Assembly (NCBI GenBank): GCA_008534395.1
Contig: SHMQ01000011.1
Coordinates: forward strand, 11,559 to 75,558
Direction of reading: 5' to 3'
Length of the DNA stretch: 64,000 bases
DNA from: Candidatus Acidulodesulfobacterium acidiphilum
Lineage (GTDB): Bacteria > SZUA-79 > Acidulodesulfobacterales > Acidulodesulfobacteraceae
Made by a program: the position numbers and the translations under genes. The notes beneath the pieces are model-generated. The model was not told the DNA's origin, searched no databases, and worked only from the letters and a program-made list of their open reading frames with translations. Below are positions 36,107 through 45,391 of the stretch, piece by piece (positions within the stretch are counted from its first letter, which is position 1; the number at the start of each line of letters is the position of its first letter).

Positions 36107-37438
36107 TTAAATCCCGTTCATATATAAAGGTCTTAAAAAAATTATCTTAATAGGAGTACCCGCCGGCAAAGTAATACTAATGTTTTGATTGGACTGCGCA
36201 TAACCGTTAAGTCCGTTTTCTGCGTCGTTAAGTTCGTTCTGCGCTATATTTTGCCGAACCTGATCCTGAAAAGTATATGGATTAGAGGAGTTAACGCTCG
36301 ACCCGCCTCCTACGAAAATAGACGCCGCGCCGACTATGCCCTGCGCTATAGAAGTTAATATATTTCCGGTATAATGATTATGGACGTCGCCTTTTACGCC
36401 GCCTGAACCGTCGGGCATCATCGCTATTGCGTCTATGGTTAAAGATTTTCCGGAACGCTCTATAATCTTATTAAAATTTATGTTCAGTCTGTTTAAAGAA
36501 TGTTTTACGCTTACCGTTCCAAAAAATTCGGCTCCTTTTTCGAAAACACGTTTGCCGCCGCGGTAATAACCTGAAACCGATACGGCTATTACGGGAACGG
36601 ACGTATTATACGAAAAAATTTTATATTTCGTGTAGGCGTTTATTACTGCGCCTTGCGGGACGGCTATTTCCGAATAAGCTGTTTTCTGCGGAAAACCGGC
36701 GTTTTTTCGCGGGCCTTTGACGATTTTTAAACCTCTTTCTTTATCTAAAATATATTTTCCGTAGCTTGCTTTTATAAAAACTACGGTTTTTTTAGTTATC
36801 TGAGCCGCCGAACCGCTTCGAGAGTTCGAGTAGCGTCCGCCGTATCCGTTACCGTTACCTCCGTCCGAATTAAATTTTATCCTGCGGTTCAAATTATCCG
36901 CTTCTTTTTTAAATTTAACGTTAAATTTTTTTCTTCCTATCTCGTTCGACTTGGAACTTAAACGATTTTTTTCTACGGAATTATTTTTACCGCTTTCGTT
37001 AAAAACCGCAGGAGAAAACATTTTTTTATCGTTTATAACGGTATTGTTCTTCACGACTTTTTTCACGACTTTTTCCGGTTTTCCGCTTAATATAATATAC
37101 TTTATAAAAAGCAAGACGGCAATTAATATAACTAAAATTATCAGCGGCAATTTAAAATAGCGTAAAAAATCTTTTCCCGATAATTTTTTTGGGACCGCAG
37201 GGTTTGAATTATAAATATCTTTGCCGTCGTCGGCTCCGTCGTCATATATAGCGTCGACCGTTTCATTTTTGTCTTCGCTTTCATTTCCGCTTCCGCTTCC
37301 GCTTTTACTTTTTCTTTTACTTTCGTTAAAATCAACGTAATTATAGCTATCGCTACCGTTATCGTTATTGTTATAACTGTCGCCGTTCTCTAATTCTTCT
37401 TCTTTGATTACGTTAGAATCGTTCAAATTTTTAAACAT
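36107..37438 (-). CDS. virB10: VirB10/TrbI-like type IV secretion scaffold protein
   Basis: The 443-residue protein has an acidic, low-complexity cytoplasmic N-terminus (about 1-90) and one transmembrane helix (LPLIILVILIAVLLFIKYIIL). A polar periplasmic linker and a C-terminal beta domain follow. The latter has family-like strands (AVPQGAVINAYTKYKIFS, VIAVSVSGYYRGGKRVFEKGAEFFG, LTIDAIAMMPDGSGG, a Gly-rich turn and ISITLPAGTPIKIIFLRPL). VirB10 spans the envelope and links inner and outer complexes. Its GGAGG site lies within the last codons of the virB8 gene 4 bp upstream, so the two are coupled. Confidence 0.88.
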   Translation of the reverse strand: MFKNLNDSNVIKEEELENGDSYNNNDNGSDSYNYVDFNESKRKSKSGSGSGNESEDKNETVDAIYDDGADDGKDIYNSNPAVPKKLSGKDFLRYFKLPLIILVILIAVLLFIKYIILSGKPEKVVKKVVKNNTVINDKKMFSPAVFNESGKNNSVEKNRLSSKSNEIGRKKFNVKFKKEADNLNRRIKFNSDGGNGNGYGGRYSNSRSGSAAQITKKTVVFIKASYGKYILDKERGLKIVKGPRKNAGFPQKTAYSEIAVPQGAVINAYTKYKIFSYNTSVPVIAVSVSGYYRGGKRVFEKGAEFFGTVSVKHSLNRLNINFNKIIERSGKSLTIDAIAMMPDGSGGVKGDVHNHYTGNILTSIAQGIVGAASIFVGGGSSVNSSNPYTFQDQVRQNIAQNELNDAENGLNGYAQSNQNISITLPAGTPIKIIFLRPLYMNGI

Positions 37439-37441
37439 CCT

Positions 37442-38104
37442 TTAAGCTCCTCCAAGTTTTAAACTGCTGAAATAGACTATTTCCAAACCGAAAGGATACT
37501 GAACGCTTCTTTTGATTCTTTTAAGAATCAATTTGTCTTCGTAGGCCGCCGCATTCTTCGCGGAAGTATCGGTATTAGATATTACGGTTCGTATGACGTA
37601 AAGTTTTAATTCGTCGTGATTGACGGTCTGCTTAATTAACTTTATTTTTTTAAATTTTATTTTTGAAGTAATATCGGCTTTTTCCATTTTTTGAATAAAC
37701 CTGCTTCTTATTATAGCCCTGAGCGTTTTTTTGCCGTATGTTTCCGACATTTTATTTAATGCGCGGGAAAGTTCCGTTTTTATCATTATCGAATTAAATC
37801 CGGTAAATTCCCTTACGAAACTTTTTGAAAAATATACTATTTCGCCCATTCCCGTTTTATTATTAAAGGGCAGATTTCTCAATACCTTTGCGTTTCCAGC
37901 CGAATTAACCCTTATTACTACCGGAATCCTGTTTGCTTTATAAGTATAAAAAGCAGTCAATAAAGACGTCGAAGTAATTAAAGACATTAAGACTATTATT
38001 ATTTTTAGGGTCGTATTCTGGGCTTCCAAATCGCCCCATATTTCGTAAAACAATCTGCCGTTTCTTTTTTTATAATCGTTTTTATAATTAAACAGATTAG
38101 ACAT
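37442..38104 (-). CDS. virB8: VirB8/TraE-like type IV secretion inner-membrane protein
   Basis: The 220-residue bitopic protein has an N-terminal cytoplasmic head (residues 1-32) and one transmembrane helix (IIIVLMSLITSTSLLTAFYTY). A periplasmic domain of ~160 residues follows with helical and beta character (SKSFVREFTGFN, then alternating strands at the C-terminus). Layout, size and position directly upstream of virB10 match VirB8/TraE/TrbF. No catalytic motif is expected. Confidence 0.8.
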   Translation of the reverse strand: MSNLFNYKNDYKKRNGRLFYEIWGDLEAQNTTLKIIIVLMSLITSTSLLTAFYTYKANRIPVVIRVNSAGNAKVLRNLPFNNKTGMGEIVYFSKSFVREFTGFNSIMIKTELSRALNKMSETYGKKTLRAIIRSRFIQKMEKADITSKIKFKKIKLIKQTVNHDELKLYVIRTVISNTDTSAKNAAAYEDKLILKRIKRSVQYPFGLEIVYFSSLKLGGA

Positions 38105-38173
38105 ATAGTATTTACCCTAATTTTTTATCTTTATAGTTTTTACTATTTATTTTTTATAACTTTTTTAATAATA

Positions 38174-39394
38174 TTATGAAACGGCGGCAATTCCTGCAGA
38201 AACGACTTTTGATTTTACGTTTTTAATTTTTTCATGCGCTTCGCCGCTTATACCTTCAAATAATTTTGCTACTAAAAAAGGAACCGAAACGTTTATTGCT
38301 ATCATTACGATAAAAACTGTTATAACTTCCGCAAAAGTAAACAATCCTATAATATTGCCTATTCCGCTTCCCGTAGAAGGCATATTTGCAGATTCCATTT
38401 TGCTTAATATAGTAAAAAAAATAAGCTGTTCGAGAGCGACCATAACCCCCCAGAACGATATTTCTACAAACATTTTAAACCATTTACCGAATATTCCTCT
38501 CATATAAGGTATAGTTTCAAAACCGAGTATTATAGGACACATCGAAAATAAAAGCCCTAAAAATACAAGCTGAATTAACGCCATAAAAAGCTGTATCGCA
38601 AGATAAATTATATTAAACAAAAACCAAATTATGCCCATAAGAACCGCTCCCGTTATCGCATGCATAGCGCCGGCAAGCCAGGAAACGGGATTTAAATTCC
38701 AGCCGCTTTTTACGGATGCGGTGCCGTTAGAAGAAACGGTAGGTATCGAAACGGAATGAAGACTGCCCGAAATAGAAGACACTATCTGCGAAACAGACTG
38801 ACCTATCCCCAATATGTTTTGCTTTATCAGATAAAGCTGAATTTTATCGGCTAAAGTCAATATAAGCTGGGCAAAATTAGACTGCCCAGTCTGCTTCCAT
38901 GAAAGAAAGCCTATAGCTATCAAAGCCGTCCTTAAAAATAATCCGTAATAATTAAAAACGGCTCCCGTTAATTCTGCGCGGTATCCTTCAAAAAAAGAAA
39001 GGACTATTCCAAGCGCAAATAAAAAATAGAAAATATATGTAACGAAAGTACTCAGTTCGGAGTCGTTATTTAATGCCGAAGGAATAGAATCGATAGAAAG
39101 CATGCTTAAATCTTCGCCGTTTTTAAGTTTTGAAATAGAAAGGGCGGATTGACTCACCGCCGTATCGTTTGATTTTGCCCCTCCCTTTTTAGAAGAAGCG
39201 GCTGAGGCGGGAGGGTTGGACGCATAACATTTTTTTGCGTTAAAAATAGAGGAAACAGACCAAAAAATTAAAAATATAGATAAAATTGCCGACAAAAATG
39301 CAACAAGGGTTATAAAAAAATTATAGCGCAAATTATGCTTTAAACCTGTATATATTTTCATTTTCATATTTTTTAGTTCCATTTTTTTAAACAT
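38174..39394 (-). CDS. virB6: VirB6/TrbL-like polytopic type IV secretion protein
   Basis: The 406-residue protein has at least six hydrophobic segments. One lies near the N-terminus, one at about 115-135 and a group at ~240-370 (for example FNIIYLAIQLFMALIQLVFLG). Its size and place between VirB5-like and VirB8-like genes fit VirB6/TrbL, which forms the inner-membrane platform. Several closely spaced ATGs exist (39394, 39379, 39367) without a clear ribosome binding site, so the exact start is open. Confidence 0.78.
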   Translation of the reverse strand: MFKKMELKNMKMKIYTGLKHNLRYNFFITLVAFLSAILSIFLIFWSVSSIFNAKKCYASNPPASAASSKKGGAKSNDTAVSQSALSISKLKNGEDLSMLSIDSIPSALNNDSELSTFVTYIFYFLFALGIVLSFFEGYRAELTGAVFNYYGLFLRTALIAIGFLSWKQTGQSNFAQLILTLADKIQLYLIKQNILGIGQSVSQIVSSISGSLHSVSIPTVSSNGTASVKSGWNLNPVSWLAGAMHAITGAVLMGIIWFLFNIIYLAIQLFMALIQLVFLGLLFSMCPIILGFETIPYMRGIFGKWFKMFVEISFWGVMVALEQLIFFTILSKMESANMPSTGSGIGNIIGLFTFAEVITVFIVMIAINVSVPFLVAKLFEGISGEAHEKIKNVKSKVVSAGIAAVS

Positions 39395-39469
39395 TTTTTA
39401 AAAATATTTGTTTAAATTTTTTCTTAATTACTAAGAATCGGTTGATAGGTAATAAGTTGAATATAAAAT

Positions 39470-40603
39470 TTACATAGTAGTTTTAGTATAATAATTTAAA
39501 CCGGGGGTCGGATTTGTTTGCGGCATAATAACCGAACCGATATGTTCTTTTTTAATTTCTTCCGCCGATTTGTCTAATTCTATCTGCTTAAGCTGACTTT
39601 CCATATATCCTAAATTCTTTAAACTCGATGCGTTTTCTTCAGCCATAATAGTTAAAATAGAACTTTGATATGCATAATAATTTGAGCTGTTTTTTAATGC
39701 CTCTCCGGAAATTTCGTTCATAAATTCTGAGCCTTCCAACTCCGCCTTGTGAGCTCTTGCCGCGGATAATCCCGCATTATAAAGCCCTGAAGATGCGGTA
39801 TCGCTTATAAATCCGCCGGCTAAATTGGTGCATCCTCCTACGGGATTTCCGCTTGAATCAAAAGTATAGCCGACATCAAGCGACGAACAGTTTATATTTT
39901 CTGAAGGATCTCCGGAATTTTCCGCCGAATTAAAAATTGCCCCCTGAGAAAATAAAGCGGAACCGTTTTCGAGATCAGATTTATTTAAAGAACCCGACTG
40001 CCCGCCTGCAGAACCTCCCGAAACAAAAACCGACGGATTATAAGCGTTTTCATCTGAAACCGCCGAAGCAATATTTCCGTATTCGGAAGATTCGTAATTA
40101 ATGTCCGAATTAATGCCTGATGCCGCATTTTGCAATGAACCGGTTTGAACGTCGCTTGCCGTTAAATCTTGCGGAATCTGATTAAAAGCCGAGTTAATTT
40201 GATTATTCAAATTATTTATATTGTCTACGGCATCTTCAACCGAATTCGCTAAATGGCTTATTTTATCGAAATTTATTAATATGTTTTGATACTCCTCCTG
40301 CATATTAGAAACATCTGCCGTCAGTTTGTCCACGGTAGCCATTGCTTCCGAAAGTCCGGGTCCGGGATTAAAAAGAGGTCCTCCACCAGCCCCAGGAGCA
40401 TAGCCGAGAGTTCCGGCCAATCCCTGCAGCGCCGAAAACGCTCCGTTTGCGGCAGTTTCTACCGACTGGATCTGTCCCGATATAGCGGTTATATCCGGAA
40501 TAGGCAGGGGCAAACCGTACGAAACGCCGGTTAAATATGTCGAAACTGTAAAAATAGCTATAACCGAAGCTATCAGCGGTTTATTTTCAATCAATTTCTT
40601 CAT
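39470..40603 (-). CDS. VirB5/TrbJ-like secreted type IV secretion component
   Basis: The 377-residue protein has a signal peptide (IASVIAIFTVSTYLTGVSYG). A long, Ala/Asn/Ser-rich helical region follows (residues ~30-175 and ~285-360), separated by a low-complexity Ser/Gly central part with an isolated pair of cysteines (NCSSLD, GGCTN). Two-helix proteins in this slot are VirB5/TrbJ minor pilus or tip proteins. The assignment rests on architecture and position between virB4 and virB6. A strong GGAGG supports the start. Confidence 0.6.
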   Translation of the reverse strand: MKKLIENKPLIASVIAIFTVSTYLTGVSYGLPLPIPDITAISGQIQSVETAANGAFSALQGLAGTLGYAPGAGGGPLFNPGPGLSEAMATVDKLTADVSNMQEEYQNILINFDKISHLANSVEDAVDNINNLNNQINSAFNQIPQDLTASDVQTGSLQNAASGINSDINYESSEYGNIASAVSDENAYNPSVFVSGGSAGGQSGSLNKSDLENGSALFSQGAIFNSAENSGDPSENINCSSLDVGYTFDSSGNPVGGCTNLAGGFISDTASSGLYNAGLSAARAHKAELEGSEFMNEISGEALKNSSNYYAYQSSILTIMAEENASSLKNLGYMESQLKQIELDKSAEEIKKEHIGSVIMPQTNPTPGLNYYTKTTM

Positions 40604-40699
40604 TTCATCCTCCTTAAATTTTTGAACTGCCGCAATGGCTGCATACGCTATATTCCTGAATAATGCCGTATAATAGCTTATTTATCCGGCATATATTGT

Positions 40700-43288
40700 T
40701 TATACGTTTATTCCGTTTATCCCATACGGTCCGTTCGGATATTTTTCCGCAAGAATATAAAGCCGTTCTTTTAAGGTTTTATCCGGATAAAGCCGTTCTA
40801 TCCGTCTTTCTAATTCTTCGTCTTCGGACGATTTACAACAAAGCCAGTATTCAAAAGGGTCGGGGGAATTTCTTATAACCGACGAATCTTTTCCGAATTT
40901 TAAAAGATATTCCGAATAATGTCCTTTGACTACCTTAAGATTTTTTACGGTGTTTATCTCTTTTTCGTTTAGTCCGCATATTTTTAAGTCGTTTTCCGAA
41001 ACTCCTCCGTCAAGCTGACAAAATATTTTAACCGACGAATTTTCTATTATGCTTTTACCTACGGCGCCGGCCTTTAACAAATCGCCAGGCTCCTGCGTAA
41101 TACTCCATACCATAGAACCCCATTTTGCGGATGTTTTGTATAGATGCATTATCAGCTCCGCAAGTTTAGGGTCTCCCATAAATTCCCAGCATTCATCGTA
41201 AAAGAAAAAAACTTTTGCCGATTTGTCGTACATTTTTTTAAAAGATATATTTTTTATAATAGCAAATACTACTTTTTGCAGGTCTTCATGGCCTTTTAAC
41301 TTTTGCAGGTCGAATATTACTATTTTATTATCTATATTTATTCCGTTTTTTCTGTTTATGAGCATTCCGTACGGCGAAGAAATATCCGTCCACTGAAACA
41401 GATTTTTCCCCATTTCCATAGCCCTTTGTTTATCTTGAATATCCCTGGCTTCGCCGTAATCGAATAAAATGTTGTTTATATCGGATATTATAGGCATATC
41501 TTCATAGTCGTCTATATTATCGTAAACCGCCTGCACCGCCCTCGATATTATGGTTCTGTCGTTGGGCGATAATTTTTTTTCCGGTTCTACCATTAGTCCT
41601 ATTATACCCGTCAGAAAAACCATAATATCGGGGTCGAAAGCCTCTTCTCCGTTTATTTCTTTGACGAAGTATTTTTTCGGAGGGAAAGGATTTATGCAGT
41701 AAGAGCCGTCGAGGTCTATTTCTATATAATCGCCGTTAAATATTTTGCAGAATTTTTTGTAAGTTCCGCCTATGTCAACCCCTACTATATGGTAATCGTC
41801 GCCGGATATGTAAAAATTGCTTAAAAATCCGTTAAGCATAAAACCTTTTCCGCTTCTCGTTTTGCCGAAAACTATTCCGTGCTTTGAAGGCAGGCGGTTT
41901 TCGTAAAGGTCGAGTCTTACCGCTTCCCCTCTGTCGTTTATTAACGGAATAGCGCATTTTTCCGTCCCCTTAAACCCTTCGTTAAGCGGTATGAAAGGTG
42001 CCGCCGCCGTAGAAATAGACGTTTTAAATCTCCTGTTAAAGCGCGATTGACCGGGTAAAAAAGAAAGATAAAGTTTATGATGCTCCATGTCGTCTATTAT
42101 TCCTTCCATTCCGTTCAAATTTTTAAAAGATTCAAGGAGTTTTACCGCCCTTACATTCAGGTCTTCTAAATTTTTAGACTTTATTCGCGCGCATAAAGAA
42201 AATTCTACGACTTTCTTTTTAAGTTTTGAAACCGATTCCAAAAACTCGTCTAACTGTTCGGTAATATTAACCCCTTTATAATCCGTATATCCGCCGTTTA
42301 CCGCTTCCGTCAAACTTGCTTTTATATTTCTGTCCGTCTGTATTTTTTCCATAGTTTTTTCCTGTTCTGGAATATTAAAGGCGACTGCTATATCATAAGG
42401 GAAAAAATCATCTTCCGTCACAGACCCGTTTAAGTTTAAAAGGGGCGTTATACCGAATGAATCTATTTTTGACGGAAGTCTGTGCATGTTTATAAATTTA
42501 TAATAATATCCGTCTATATAAAAAAAATCTTTTTTGATTTCGGCATATGAATATACAAGCTGGCTTCTGAACGTCGAACCGTCCATCATATCTTCCCATT
42601 TCGGCGCTTTGACTCCGCAGGCAAATCTTAAAGGATTTAATTCTTCGTAAAAATAGTCCACAAGCTCCTGATTATTCATTTTTTTTAAGCTTAAATCGAG
42701 TTTTGAGGATATAAAACCCAGATTGTTTTCGACGTTTCTTAATTTTCTTTCTATTATTTTTTTATCGCAGCCGGCGTTTAGTTTTGCGATAGAATTAACG
42801 GAAGACTTTAAATCAATTTTGGCAAGCCTGCCTGCAAAACCTGCAAATATAGAAGTTAAGTTCGTTTTGTCGGTATTTGAACGAAGGCTTAAACCGTTAA
42901 TTGTGCAAAAAAGGTATATATTAACGTTTTTAATATTTTTAGATTCCAGATGCTTTATTTTATTATCTTTTATATATTTAAAATTTACTGGCGGCACGGA
43001 AGAGTTTTCGTAGTTAGAAATAAATTTTTCATTTTTGTCGCCTATTTTGTAAATCCATTGAAGACTGATGTTTTCGTCCATAAGATTGAGCAGAAGATCG
43101 TTTACGTAAGCCGTATCGTTAACTATTTTATTTTCGGAAAGATAGTAATCGAAGCCTTTTACGGAAAAACCTATTGTAAAAGACCCGTCTACGCCTGCGG
43201 CTATACCGTCGTTTACCGACAAAAGATTAACGTATTTATTTAATGAACCGGACGGCTCTATTTTTTTTAAAACGGAATTTAACAGCAT
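40700..43288 (-). CDS. virB4: VirB4/TraC-type secretion ATPase
   Basis: The 862-residue protein has the CagE/TrbE N-terminal region and a C-terminal ATPase. Walker A is HGIVFGKTRSGKGFMLNGFL (about 470), followed by DYHIVGVDIGGTYKKF. Walker B is KVFFFYDECWEFMGD with IMHLYKTSAKWGSMVWSITQEPGDLL after it. VirB4 is the signature energiser of all type IV systems. An AAGGAG from the end of the preceding gene serves as ribosome binding site. Length is normal, so the gene looks intact. Confidence 0.95.
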   Translation of the reverse strand: MLLNSVLKKIEPSGSLNKYVNLLSVNDGIAAGVDGSFTIGFSVKGFDYYLSENKIVNDTAYVNDLLLNLMDENISLQWIYKIGDKNEKFISNYENSSVPPVNFKYIKDNKIKHLESKNIKNVNIYLFCTINGLSLRSNTDKTNLTSIFAGFAGRLAKIDLKSSVNSIAKLNAGCDKKIIERKLRNVENNLGFISSKLDLSLKKMNNQELVDYFYEELNPLRFACGVKAPKWEDMMDGSTFRSQLVYSYAEIKKDFFYIDGYYYKFINMHRLPSKIDSFGITPLLNLNGSVTEDDFFPYDIAVAFNIPEQEKTMEKIQTDRNIKASLTEAVNGGYTDYKGVNITEQLDEFLESVSKLKKKVVEFSLCARIKSKNLEDLNVRAVKLLESFKNLNGMEGIIDDMEHHKLYLSFLPGQSRFNRRFKTSISTAAAPFIPLNEGFKGTEKCAIPLINDRGEAVRLDLYENRLPSKHGIVFGKTRSGKGFMLNGFLSNFYISGDDYHIVGVDIGGTYKKFCKIFNGDYIEIDLDGSYCINPFPPKKYFVKEINGEEAFDPDIMVFLTGIIGLMVEPEKKLSPNDRTIISRAVQAVYDNIDDYEDMPIISDINNILFDYGEARDIQDKQRAMEMGKNLFQWTDISSPYGMLINRKNGINIDNKIVIFDLQKLKGHEDLQKVVFAIIKNISFKKMYDKSAKVFFFYDECWEFMGDPKLAELIMHLYKTSAKWGSMVWSITQEPGDLLKAGAVGKSIIENSSVKIFCQLDGGVSENDLKICGLNEKEINTVKNLKVVKGHYSEYLLKFGKDSSVIRNSPDPFEYWLCCKSSEDEELERRIERLYPDKTLKERLYILAEKYPNGPYGINGINV

Positions 43289-43298
43289 AAATTTATTC

Positions 43299-43613
43299 TT
43301 ATTTCTCCTTTTCAGAATTTAAAACGTACAGCTCTTTTTTTGCGAATATAAAAGATAAAAGCGAATTCGTATAAAAATCCGGTTTATTTTTCTTATACTT
43401 TTTTATAAATATTAATGTTGCGGTATCCGACAATATCGCTATAATAATAGCTTTTTTAAATATTAATATAGAAGCCGTAGTCAAAAAAATAAAAAATGCC
43501 CAGTCGTAAATTTCAAGCCCGAATCTCGTTATTTTTCCGTGTATTTCGCTGTATATTTTAAATTCGGTATATCCTTGCGCATTTATTGCTTTGTTCTGTT
43601 TTTTTTGAGTCAT
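43299..43613 (-). CDS. VirB3/TraL-like small membrane protein of type IV secretion
   Basis: The 104-residue protein has a hydrophobic hairpin around residues 37-70 (DWAFFIFLTTASILIFKKAIIIAILSD-type segment) and a basic C-terminus. It lies directly between the pilin-like gene and virB4, where VirB3 or TraL is found. Sequence similarity is too weak to prove the call; position and topology support it. Confidence 0.62.
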   Translation of the reverse strand: MTQKKQNKAINAQGYTEFKIYSEIHGKITRFGLEIYDWAFFIFLTTASILIFKKAIIIAILSDTATLIFIKKYKKNKPDFYTNSLLSFIFAKKELYVLNSEKEK

Positions 43614-43669
43614 TTTTTATTTTATTTATATATATGTATTGTTATAATTATTTTTATTTATGCAGCATT

Positions 43670-44215
43670 TTAAGGCTGTCCTATCGTCGTTGCGCCGTTA
43701 CCGGCTCCAATATTCATACCGGCGGCAGCGCCTCCCGCATTCTGGACTATTCCGAGTATTGCCCCTGTTATAGTCGGAGCAAGCATAACGCCTGTTCCTG
43801 CCGCCGCAGTTATAAACGCTTTTCTTGCGGCATCCGGTTTGTGCTGTTTTATATCGTAAAAGCCTTTAACGAGTCCTATGGTAAGAGTAGCGGGAGCAAG
43901 CCTGTAGCATATCCACGTCGTAGCTTCGTTTAAAATGCCGGAAGCGCCTATACCGAGCGAACCCTGATTTAAGTTTATCATAGCGGAAGCGCATGAAGCG
44001 ACGGAGATAATACTTCCGAAAGCAAAAACAGATAATAAAACCTTGCCGTAAGATACATTAGTTGCCTTATTTTTTTTAGTTTCGGACTGAATTTTTGCGG
44101 CGATATTTACAGAAACGTTAAAATAAAAATTTTTAAACCTTTCAATCTTTTTAAATGTTTTAAGCGGATTAAAATAGTTAAAGTAAACGGCGTTTTCTAA
44201 TTTTCTTGCGGACAT
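43670..44215 (-). CDS. VirB2-like pilin candidate of type IV secretion
   Basis: The 181-residue protein begins with a long basic leader. A hydrophobic stretch then ends in a possible signal cleavage site (SVASCASA, then MINLNQG). Two further hydrophobic segments follow, separated by a short basic loop (GLVKGFYDIKQHKPDAARKAF). The tail is Gly/Ala-rich. This is the layout of VirB2/TrbC pilins with an unusually long leader. It is the first gene of the cluster, with GGAGGGA before the ATG. Confidence 0.6.
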   Translation of the reverse strand: MSARKLENAVYFNYFNPLKTFKKIERFKNFYFNVSVNIAAKIQSETKKNKATNVSYGKVLLSVFAFGSIISVASCASAMINLNQGSLGIGASGILNEATTWICYRLAPATLTIGLVKGFYDIKQHKPDAARKAFITAAAGTGVMLAPTITGAILGIVQNAGGAAAGMNIGAGNGATTIGQP

Positions 44216-44445
44216 TTCTGCGTCCCTCCTTAAACTTAACGATTAAATTAATTTAATATCAATATTAAAAACTGATATAATTGAGATAATATTATTTAAT
44301 CATTTTAATGTTTCAGGATTATGACGAAAATGTTAAAAATATGTTAATTTTTTGTTACATTTACGTTACAAAATTCCGCAAATAAGGAAGGAAACGGCAA
44401 TAGCGGGAAAAGGATATAATTGATTCTGCCCACGTCAAAAAAATA

Positions 44446-44946
44446 TTAGAATTTTTCGAAATCCTTAATAGCTTTTCTAAGGTATTCTGGAATACGCTTA
44501 GGTTTAAAATCTACGTTGTCGACGCAGACTAAGACCGTATATCCGGAGGCGATCTCGGTATGTATTGAAGGCAGAGTTTGTTTAAGTTTCGAGGTCATAG
44601 GGTATCCGCCGTCTTTCGGCGGATTTTCCGTCTTATTTTCTCTTACTATTTTATAAATAAAGTTAAAACTAGAATTTTTTATATATTCTATTTTTGTATA
44701 TATCTTTAAATCGTCGTCGTATTTCGCAGGATTAAAATATTTACAGTTGGATTCGGCTACAACGAAGTAAAAGCCTTCTTTTTCTATGTCGGTATATTTG
44801 TAGCCTATGTTTTTAAGATACTCCGTTCTTGCCACTTCGAAAAATACGAAATATTTACCGTAGTAAACGACGGACATAGCATCCGTTTCTTCGTATCTGA
44901 CCTTTAGTTTTGTGTAAAATTTAAATTCTTCCGTTTTATCCTTCAA
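44446..44946 (-). CDS. Hotdog-fold acyl-CoA thioesterase, YbgC/4HBT family
   Basis: The 166-residue protein has the 4HBT signature VRYEETDAMSVVYYGKYFVFFEVAR (catalytic Asp in ETDAM; residues ~17-40). The following beta strands (ESNCKYFNPAKYDDDLKI) fit YbgC-type thioesterases. These hydrolyse acyl-CoA thioesters; the substrate is unknown. The start is TTG and lies inside the response regulator gene upstream (11 bp overlap), so it is translationally coupled to a signalling gene, an unusual link. Confidence 0.85.
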   Translation of the reverse strand: MKDKTEEFKFYTKLKVRYEETDAMSVVYYGKYFVFFEVARTEYLKNIGYKYTDIEKEGFYFVVAESNCKYFNPAKYDDDLKIYTKIEYIKNSSFNFIYKIVRENKTENPPKDGGYPMTSKLKQTLPSIHTEIASGYTVLVCVDNVDFKPKRIPEYLRKAIKDFEKF

Positions 44947-45313
44947 TTTTTAAATATTCCCTTATTTTTTCGTAAAGTATGTTTTTATCTATAGGTTTTG
45001 CGATAAAATCGTTAAACCCAAGAGATATCAGATGTTCTTTATTGCCTGCCATGGCGTGAGCCGTAACCGCAATAACGGGAATATTTTTGTATGCTTCATT
45101 GCATTTCAACCTTTTAAAAACTTCTATTCCGTCTATCCCTGGAAGTCCTATATCGAGAAGAATTAAAGCAATATCGGGATTTTCATCCGTTTTTTTAAGC
45201 GCTTCGTAACCGTCTTCAGCCGTTACTATATCTAAATCGAACGGCTCCAGCATTGCCGTAATTAAATCAAGATTTATAGCATTATCTTCTACTATAAGAA
45301 TTTTATGGCGCAT
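44936..45313 (-). CDS. Single-domain response regulator (CheY/DivK-like)
   Basis: The 125-residue receiver has the acidic pair VEDN, the phosphoacceptor Asp in LILLDIGLPGIDG (about 55), the Thr in VIAVTAHAM and the Lys in AKPID. No output domain is present. It lies just downstream of the hybrid kinase on the same strand, so that kinase is a likely phosphodonor. Its 3' end overlaps the thioesterase start. Confidence 0.93.
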   Translation of the reverse strand: MRHKILIVEDNAINLDLITAMLEPFDLDIVTAEDGYEALKKTDENPDIALILLDIGLPGIDGIEVFKRLKCNEAYKNIPVIAVTAHAMAGNKEHLISLGFNDFIAKPIDKNILYEKIREYLKIEG

Positions 45314-45391
45314 ATTATATAATTAATTTAATTTAATAATGCAACGTATCAATAATTAATATTAATTTATTTCTTTATTTTTTTTAATTAT

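Noticed and set aside
30217-44215. Complete integrative conjugative element
   Set aside because: No relaxase, integrase, partition or replication gene, oriT or attachment repeats were found around the secretion genes; the tRNA-Ala at 14964 is 15 kb away and has no duplicated 3' end that I can see.
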